A stretch of 64,000 bases of DNA from Cryptomeria japonica (taxonomy: Eukaryota > Streptophyta > Pinopsida > Cupressales > Cupressaceae), in assembly GCF_030272615.1 (NCBI RefSeq), contig NC_081413.1:19354285-19418284 (forward strand), read 5' to 3'. Under the pieces are notes generated by a model that worked only from the letters and a program-made list of their open reading frames with translations, ran no database searches and was not told where the DNA came from. This document shows positions 56,920-64,000 of the stretch, piece by piece; the stretch's first letter is position 1, and every line of letters begins with the position of its first letter. The position numbers and the translations under genes were made by a program.

Positions 56920-59703
56920 GCATACAAGTATTGCCTTGTTCCTTACCACAATGCCTTCTTCATTCATCTTATTCCAGAAGACCCATTTGGTACCTATAAC
57001 ATTCTTGTGTTTTGGTCTGGGTACCAAGGACCATGTTGCATTCTTTTCAATCTAGTCCGACTCCTCTTCCATTTCCTTTATCCAGTCTTCATCGGTAAGT
57101 GCCTCTCTAGTGGTCTTAGGCTCAAATTCTAAAATCATCCAAGAGTTTTCTTTCATCTTTCTCCTTGTGGGTATCCCTGCATCTTTATCTCCTATGACCT
57201 TCTTCAGATCATGATGTAGTTTCACATACCTAGGAATGACCCTAGCTGGTTTTGCTTCCTTTTCCTCTTCTTTTTCCACTTCATCTTCTTCTTCACCTTT
57301 TGCAACTTCTACCGGTATAGGAATACTGAGGTCTTTCTAGTGTTTGCAACTTGTTTCCTTCTTAACCAGTTTCCAGAAGGCTACACCCAGATCATCTTCT
57401 GCTTTCTTGTTGGCGGTTTCCTCAGGCTCCTCGGGGGATTTATCAACCCTGACATTGATACTCTCAACAATTTTCTGAGTCCTGTTGTTGTAGCATTTGA
57501 GAGATTTTCTTTTAGTGGAATATCCCATAAATATTCCTTCATCACATTTAGCATCAAACTTACTCAGATGCTCACCTCTCCTGATATAGTACTTAATGTC
57601 AAACACCTTGAAATAACTCACATTAGGAGTTCTCCTGTTCCAGTACTCATAGGGGGTTTTGTCTTTACCTTTCTGGATGAGTACCCGGTTCATGGTATAG
57701 ATTGGAGTGCTCACCACTTCTCTCCAAAAATTGTGAGCAACCTTTCCTTGGATCAACATAGTTCTGGTAGCTTCAACTATAGTACTATTATTCCTTTCTG
57801 CTATGTCATTCTACTGTGGTGTCCTTGGGGCAAACAACTGCCTCTTGATGTCATTCTCTTCATAGTACTTGTTGAATTCATCAGAAGTGAATTCACCTCT
57901 CTGATCAGTTCTTAGACATTTTTTTCTTTTGTCGCTCTCCTTTTCCACCAATGCTCTAAAGGCTTTGAACTTTCCAAACACCTTAGAATTGTCTTTCAAG
58001 AATGTGACCCACATCATTCTTGAGTAGTCATCGGTAAGAATCATGAAATCCCTGAATGCTTCTAGTTTTCATTGGACCACATAGATCAGTGTGCACAAGA
58101 TCAAGTAAGTTCTTTGTTGAAAAAGACTTACCTTTGAATGTTGAGAAAGACATCTTCCCAAGTTGACATTCTCTGCATAAAGCATTCTCTGGTTCATTCA
58201 ACAAAGGCAATCCTCTAACTGCCTTTATCTTACTAGCCTTTACAATATTATCAAAATTCATATGACAAAGTCTCCTATGCCATATCCAACTATCATCAAA
58301 CTTCGCCATGAGGCATTGACTAATCTTGGCATTCAGGTGAAACAAGTTTCCTCTAGTCTACTTACCAATGGTAACAAGTTCAGCGTGCTCTTTCTAATTA
58401 TTCTGTCGACTCCACCTTTGAACTCTAGAACTTATCCTTTGTCGTTCAACTAAGAAACACTCAAAAGGTTGTGCTTAAGGCCTTCCACCCAATAGACATC
58501 ATTCACACTACTTTTTCCATTCAGTGAGATGGATCCTTTTCCTTTCACCATGCAAGGTGGATCATTGCCAAACCAGACAACACCTCCATCATATTCATCT
58601 AGAGACATAAACTTTCTTCGGTCACTAGTGATGTGGTGAGAACACCCGCTATTAATGATCCACTCATTAGAGTTGTCAATACGAGAGACAAGGGCTTTCT
58701 GATCAGACACCTCTTCCTTTACACCTACAAACACTATGTCCTCATTCTCTTCATCCTCAGATTCTTCATCGGTAACACCTTCATCCACTACAACAAGACA
58801 AGTTCTCCTACCTCCTCCTTTATGTGTTCTAAACCTTTCTGGTTTATCCTTATTTTCATTGTTAGGACGGTTAACACCTATATGTCCTATCTTATTGCAG
58901 GAATTTTTTTTTAGAGGAAGCTTACCTCTGTATTTTTTAGTGCCTTTTGGAAGTTTCTTGGTAAGAAGAGCTTCAAACTCCATCAAAATCTCCTCATCAT
59001 CCATGTCTCATTTTGGCCTAGATTCATAACTGGTGCTGACTTCTTTTCCTTTTATGGTTGGTGCGGAGGAAACAGACACTCTAAAAGATGACTCTATCTT
59101 CTAAACTCTACCATCATAGCTATTCAATTCATATGCAGTCAACTTTGCAATGATAGAGTCTAGAGATACCTTTGTCTTGTCGATAAATCTTAACTCCTAA
59201 ATAGCGGCAACCCTGATTGCATAGATCGGTAACAATGATCTCATAACTTTATTGACAACGGTGGCATTATCAATTGTTCCACCAGTGCTCTTGATATCTC
59301 CAACCACAGTCTTGATCCTTATGCCATATTGTTGAATGGTCTCACCTTCAACCATCCTCATGTCTTCAAATTTTCCTCTAAGTCTTTCTTCCTTAGCCTG
59401 CTTGATATGCTCATCGCCACCATAAATGGTTTCCAGTGTGTCCCATACATCCTTAGGAGTGTCCTTATCTTCTACATCAATGAACTCAATATCGGACAGG
59501 CTGCTAATAAGGGCTTCCATGACTTGCTCATTTTCTTGAATCTCTCTTTTCTAATCATCGGTTAGAGTGCCAGTCGGGATTACATAGGAATTCTCAACAT
59601 AGATCCAATGTTGAGCACCCAAACTCTTGATATAAATCTTCATTCTATCGCTCCATATTTTGAAATTATCCCTATTGAAATTAGGACCTTCTCTCTTCAT
59701 CAT
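56920..59703 (-). pseudogene. Copia-2 gag, protease, integrase and start of RT
   Basis: The frame starts at the ATG read from 59,703 (MMKREGPNFNRDNF) and matches Copia-1 throughout. Gag is broken by stops at several points. The zinc knuckle has lost two of its Cys (KKNSCNKIGHIGVNRP). The protease has INSGCSHH, with the catalytic Asp changed to Asn. Integrase keeps VHTDLCGP and RTDQRGEF, and AERNNS keeps the third acidic residue. RT begins with [16 protein letters not shown] near 57,000 and is cut at 56,919. None of the enzymes is likely to work. Confidence 0.92.
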
Positions 59704-59760
59704 TAAAGAAGGATCTTTTACCTCAAGCGGTTAAGCTTATATCACTGAGGACCTAGAGCT

Positions 59761-59772
59761 GCTTTGATACCA
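59761..59772 (-). other. Copia-2 primer binding site
   Basis: TGGTATCAAAGC on the minus strand lies two bases after the 5' LTR. It differs by one G-to-A change from the Met-type site of Copia-1. Confidence 0.88.
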
Positions 59773-59774
59773 AT

Positions 59775-61120
59775 TGATGAATAATGATAAACAAATGATA
59801 CCCTAACTAGTACTAAGAGAGGGGTTGAATCAGTACAAATAAAAACTTTCTCAACACTTTATCATATTAAAACAATGTTGACCAATTGTCTTCACCATTG
59901 AACTCAACCATGGGTATATCGGTTGAACATGGATACTTCAAACAACATTTGACAAACCTTAAATCTTGATGACTACTTCCTGATATAATCAAGCATGAGT
60001 TGTATCAATAATACCACAATCATATAGCACTGCATGCATAACTAAATCAACAACTACTCAATCATCACATGAAAACTCACAACCCATAACACACGTTTTC
60101 CATGTGGAAACCCAAATGGGAAAAACCATGGTGGGGATGAATACCCACAAGCTTGTTTTGAACTCTTTCGAAGTCTGCTCTACTAGGAGCCTAGTTCGGT
60201 TAAATTCTTTACAATAGGGTTTTGTTAGGAACCAATCCTCTTAGAGATGACCTGGTTAAGGGATGGCTATATACCATGTTAAAGGTTGAAACCCTAATAA
60301 AGGTTATCTCACTAGAGGATTTAAAGAACTCAATGAACTTGAGTCACCTGGTTAGAGGATATGCAACAAGCCTGATAAAGCTACCCGGTCAAGGGATTTT
60401 CCTTCTATTGAAATGGTTAGAAGTCAGCAGGTAAAGCTCTGATCTGATAACAACACTACTTGCTAAGGCATATCCTTTTCAGCTCCTATCCTCTACAATC
60501 ACACTCTACAGGTTCCACACTCTAGTTGGGCAAGTATCTCAACACACAAACACATTGTTTGCCAATACTAACAATAACAAACATAATCAACCTTATAGAC
60601 AACAATTAGGTTTGTAGCATAAACCCTAAACCCTAAACAATTTAGGTTTACAATTACAAGTGGTCCAATCCTGACCATTAGATCCATTACATTGAATGAA
60701 GTGATCTAAAACAGATCTCAATTCATTCTACATCATTCAATATTCATCGTATCTAGAAGTCAGTAACCCATCACACGCACTTCATACACCACTCAGAACA
60801 TTACGCATTCCCAAGGTAGACATTCAAATGCATTTGATCTTCATGATCACAAGCACATAGTTGATGTGGCACCATGATCTCATCCTTATCTCTTAACTAA
60901 CTCATCATAGATTGTCATTGGTTGCACCACATAGGCCAAACCAGAAACCCTAGAGCTGAATAAGGACTACCAACAGACAGTCACACTTAGTGAACCCCGA
61001 CACCGATCCACTCCATCCCGGTTGACCATAACCGCTTCCAATCTTCATACCAGTTCATACCGGTTTACCTATTGACATCAATGACAACATACACTGTCAC
61101 TGCTTCATCTTATTACAACA
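59775..61120 (-). repeat. Copia-2 5' LTR, 1346 bp
   Basis: The minus strand starts TGTTGTAATAAGATG and ends TTCATCA. It matches 28,983-30,324 with several percent divergence. Its outer end lies only three bases from the start of the Gypsy-4 LTR. Confidence 0.9.
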
Positions 61121-61123
61121 TAT

Positions 61124-62340
61124 TGTAGCATCCTAAAATTGCGACACTTGCAATTTCGACTGCATTTCGGTCTTCACGATGGCGACGCAACACGCAACCT
61201 GAATGGAGACCCCGAAACTTGATTATGACACTGAAAACTGCATTTTCTTGCACCCTGGCCTGAACCTCCTTTGCACCCTATTGTCCCGGGAGGTGGGGCC
61301 AGAGCGCCTAGCGCCCTGGTCCTTCAGGACCAGGGCGCCCAGTGCCTTGGTCCCTGGGTCCTATTTTGGGCCCGGTCTCCTAAGGGGTCTCGGGTCTTTT
61401 TGTTTGCAATTTGGAAATTATCTTTCCTGGTCGGCCTAAGGTCGGGAAAATCAGTCTATCAGCCCTAATTGACAAGTATATAAACTACATTTTCCTCTTT
61501 CATTCGATATGATGGAAAAGGCGTGGAAACTATACTCAAGCATTCAAGCATTCAAGCATTCCTTCAAGCAATTGATCATTTCAAGTCTCCATTCAAGGCT
61601 AAGTGTTGCATTCAAGACAAGGATTCAACCATTGAAGAGGAGATCACATACTACTACAACATACAACATACAACATCTAAACCTTTGCACATAAGGATAC
61701 AAACATCCTTAGAACAAGGTATTAGTACTTGTTTTACAGTCATTTACATTTACAGCACTTGCTCATTTCTTGGTTAATTCCAAAACCGGGGTTTGACCTA
61801 AAGGCAAACCCCTAATCCCTAACCCCCCAATCGTCTTCGCTTTTCTGTGTGTAGTTGCAGGTACGCGGCTGAAATTGAAGATCTGGAATCCTTGTGCAGA
61901 GACGAACAGATCCCCCTTCATTTCACGGATTTTTCGAAGGACCGTGGCGCCGGGCGCCATCGTCCCGACAACTTTTGCTCAAATTTGCAGGACAGCGCCG
62001 TATCGACATTTTACTGCTAATTCCAGGTCCGCAGCTTCATACTATATCCCTAACTCAGTTTATAAGCGAATCTTTATCACTTTCTATGCATTTCTAGCTC
62101 AATTCCTCTATGCACATTCTTTACAAAAGAGGGTAGCCTTGCTATCTTAACCCTTGAAACTCATTTAGCATCCAATCTTGCATTGTGTGGGATTGGATCT
62201 TGTGGGTTTCAACCCCTCTTTTGAATGTAAAGTCTCTCCCCTAAGTGAAAACCATCAACCCTAGTGAACCTCCCTTCTCTCTCCTTGGAGTTGGAAGAGG
62301 GGAGAGCAACTAGGGTTCGATCGCGATTTTCCGCTTTACA
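61124..62340 (+). repeat. Gypsy-4 5' LTR
   Basis: It begins TGTAGCATCCTAAAATTGCG and ends CGCTTTACA just before a primer-site-like sequence. The start resembles the LTR starts of Gypsy-1 and Gypsy-3. It holds a GC-rich part with a strong hairpin at 61,311-61,338 and, at about 61,925-62,030, a unit related to the leader repeats at 62.7 and 63.35 kb. The 3' LTR lies outside the window. Confidence 0.8.
61311..61338 (+). other. 13-bp perfect hairpin in the Gypsy-4 LTR
   Basis: GCGCCCTGGTCCT and its exact reverse complement AGGACCAGGGCGC are separated by only two bases. The stem is GC-rich and would be very stable in RNA. It could be a transcript structure or a dyad protein site. The function is unknown. 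Confidence 0.75.
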
Positions 62341-62343
62341 TTT

Positions 62344-62361
62344 TGGTGAACCCGACATGAA
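62344..62361 (+). other. Gypsy-4 primer binding site
   Basis: TGGTGAACCCGACATGAA lies three bases after the LTR and begins with the TGG expected for pairing with a tRNA CCA end. I do not recognise the tRNA. Confidence 0.65.
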
Positions 62362-63513
62362 CATCCTTTCTGATTTTTCATGCTTAGATCTGAAAAAATT
62401 GATTACATTTCCATGTTTGATCTTTTGCAAAATTTTAGAGGTGATTGCATAAAAACCCTAAAATTTCTTTTTAGTAATTAAGCTTGTGAAATGTTTAAAT
62501 GTTAATGCTTGTTTCAGATCTATCCTTCTATTACAAATTATCAATTCATATTTGTGCTTTAATTTTGAAAATTAAGTGGTTAAGTGTCAAAACCCTAATT
62601 TTTGAAACCTTCTTGATTCAACCTTTGACTGACAATTTCACTGATCAAAACATCTCCAAATCAGCTGTAACTTTGGATTCCGCAATAAAATCACAATATC
62701 TTTCATCCCTGAAAATTTGGAAAAAAGTTGCGAGGACCGTGTGCACTCCGAGCGCCATCGTCCCCGACATTTTTTTCGAAATTTCGGGAGCGAGATCTTA
62801 CTGTATTTTCCTGCTAAAATCCAGAATTTTGGCTGATTTTATCAATTTTAACACCTTCAAAATTACAGTCAAAGTTGGTCTTGTGATTGCTTGGATTAAG
62901 GCTTTTAAACATTCAAAAATCATTGAAACTGAAATTTTGTGTCAAAATTGTGTTCTTACTGTCCTAAATCTGAAAAGTGTGTTAACATTCATTAAAAATT
63001 TCAGTGCTTTATTCAAATTCTTGCATTTTGTGACTTTTGAAATTAAGTGCTTAATTACAACAACTTTGATTTCCGTTTTCAAAATTGAATTTTGCGTGAA
63101 ATTGAGTCAACTTTTGAATTTCAAAACTTACATTGCTTTTGGCATTCCCTCTAAAATCATAAAATTCAAAATTTCAGTTTCCCTCTCTTTTTCAAAATTC
63201 AAATTTTGCATTTTTTGACAATCTAGGTAGGGTTCAATTTTGAGATTGCAACTTTAATTTGGCCTATCTACAGATCGTAAAATCACTCAATTTTTTCAGA
63301 TTGGCTTTAAAATCATCATACCTTTCATCCCTGCAAATTTCGAAAAAAGTTGCAAGGACCGTGTTGCACTCCGAGCGCCACAGTCCCGGACATTTTTTCC
63401 GAAATTTCGGGAGACTGTCGTGATTGCATTTAACAGCTTAAATCCAGAAGATTGGCTGATTTTACTAAAAATTGCTACCTCTAAAATCAAAATTTTCTCT
63501 CCTTCTCTAGTGC
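62362..63513 (+). other. Gypsy-4 leader with a duplicated ~150-bp unit
   Basis: Units at about 62,694-62,842 and 63,312-63,465 share CTTTCATCCCTG, AAAAAAGTTGC, ACTCCGAGCGCCA, a GACATTTTTT run and GAAATTTCGGGAG. Between them is T-rich DNA. A frame of 239 codons starts at the ATG at 62,499 and covers the first unit. Its composition is what T-rich DNA would give by itself and I do not call it a gene. Confidence 0.65.
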
Positions 63514-64000
63514 ATGAGTTTTACAACAATAAGCCCTACTTACACTATTCCCGTTAGACGAAGCCGTAGAATTAAGTCTTTCCGAGGTTTAATTACTGAG
63601 ATGGAACCTAATTTGAATAGCCTTTTTAATGAGGACATGGGTAATTCCTCTGATCCTCCTAATGATGAAGAAGCTCTCCATGAGGTTTCTGAAGAACAAC
63701 TTTCAAAATTGGATAACCAATTTGATGATTTTCGACAATGGATGTCTCATGAATACCCCGATAGTCAAGCTCTTGCTTTAATTGAGGGTCTAAAACGTAT
63801 GCTTCAAAGTGATAAGAATGGAATTGATATTTTGCGTGGTATTGCACACATTGTGGATTCGAATGTGATGCCTATGAAGAGTTGTGCTGAAAGTTTGGGT
63901 TATACACAACCTCCTACTCAAGTCAATCATTCTATTCCTTTGATGACTTCTATTGCTAGCATACCTACCTTTACATCAAATATAATGGCTACTTCTACAC
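63514..64000 (+). CDS. Gypsy-4 gag, N-terminal part (runs off the window)
   Basis: The frame opens at the ATG at 63,514, six bases after an in-frame TAG, and has no stop to the window end (162 codons). It begins MSFTTISPTYTIPVRRSRRIKSF. It continues with an acidic segment (LFNEDMGNSSDPPNDEEALHE), then QWMSHEYPDSQALALIEGLKRML and a Ser/Thr/Pro-rich stretch. Position after the LTR, primer site and leader makes it the start of gag. The gag fold itself would lie further right. TCTCTCCTTCTCTAG just before the start could be a splice acceptor. Confidence 0.7.
   Translation, partial: MSFTTISPTYTIPVRRSRRIKSFRGLITEMEPNLNSLFNEDMGNSSDPPNDEEALHEVSEEQLSKLDNQFDDFRQWMSHEYPDSQALALIEGLKRMLQSDKNGIDILRGIAHIVDSNVMPMKSCAESLGYTQPPTQVNHSIPLMTSIASIPTFTSNIMATST

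Larger units (their letters stand above)
28983..61120 (-). mobile_element. Copia-2 (SIRE-like), split by two insertions
   Basis: The 5' LTR is at 59,775-61,120 and the 3' LTR at 28,983-30,324. The pol pieces lie at 56,920-59,703, 54,446-54,705 and 30,649-31,705, all minus strand and in correct order. Gypsy-3 entered its RT and a 2.2-kb solo-LTR-like element entered just upstream. Without these two insertions and their duplications the element would be about 7.2 kb. The flanks are TATAT on the left and TATTG on the right, so no perfect duplication survives. The left flank is microsatellite and may have drifted. Confidence 0.88.

Noticed and set aside
56304-56927. 98- and 105-codon frames in the 2.2-kb insertion
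   Set aside because: No domain or repeat-protein signature. They overlap a tandem duplication and the TG...CA element edge.

Overview
This window is plant nuclear DNA made almost entirely of nested LTR retrotransposons. I see no host gene, rRNA or tRNA. The evidence is plant-type Ty1/copia (SIRE-like and Tork/Tnt1-like) and Ty3/gypsy Tat-type polyproteins with a second, archaeal-type RNase H, a plant mobile domain (PMD) reading frame, initiator-Met-type primer binding sites, and very long LTRs. A large-genome seed plant is likely and a gymnosperm is possible, but I cannot name the species.

Left block (1-28.6 kb). A minus-strand Tat-like gypsy relic (here Gypsy-2, about 23.56-28.65 kb: LTR, primer site, leader, protease region) appears to be interrupted by a plus-strand gypsy (Gypsy-1: integrase at 2-340 and 7857-8535, 3' region, 3' LTR at 22.42-23.56 kb). 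Gypsy-1 is split twice. Copia-1 (341-7862, SIRE-like, degenerate) sits inside its integrase. An 11,453-bp element (9597-21049) with two 4028-bp LTRs sits in its 3' region. That element has a perfect GAAAG target duplication and carries one intact frame, a Gag-like protein with no pol. It is a TR-GAG-type non-autonomous element and by far the youngest insertion here.

Middle and right block (28.98-61.12 kb). A minus-strand SIRE-like Copia-2 has its 3' LTR at 28.98-30.32 kb and its 5' LTR at 59.78-61.12 kb. Its pol is split by a 22,730-bp Tat-type gypsy (Gypsy-3, 31,711-54,440, CATGG duplication, twin 796-bp LTRs) and by a 2.2-kb TG...CA solo-LTR-like insertion (54,711-56,914). Gypsy-3 encodes gag, protease with a G-patch-like segment, RT, two RNase H regions and integrase on the minus strand. 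On the opposite strand near its 3' LTR it carries a broken PMD gene. The leader of the PMD unit and the leader of the gag-pol unit hold the same short repeat, each in the sense of its own reading frame. Gypsy-3 itself contains Copia-3 (47,770-52,590, Tork/Tnt1-like, a single frame with four stops) and a SIRE-like solo LTR (43,373-about 44,847).

Right edge (61.12-64 kb). A plus-strand gypsy (Gypsy-4) begins: LTR, primer site, a leader with duplicated GC-rich units, and the open start of a gag frame that runs off the window.

How the parts relate. By eye, LTR divergence is below 1% for the TR-GAG element, about 1.5% for Copia-3, about 3-4% for Gypsy-3 and clearly higher for Copia-1 and Copia-2. 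This agrees with the nesting order. Every pol frame is broken, so any present mobility, such as that of the TR-GAG element, would need enzymes from elsewhere in the genome.
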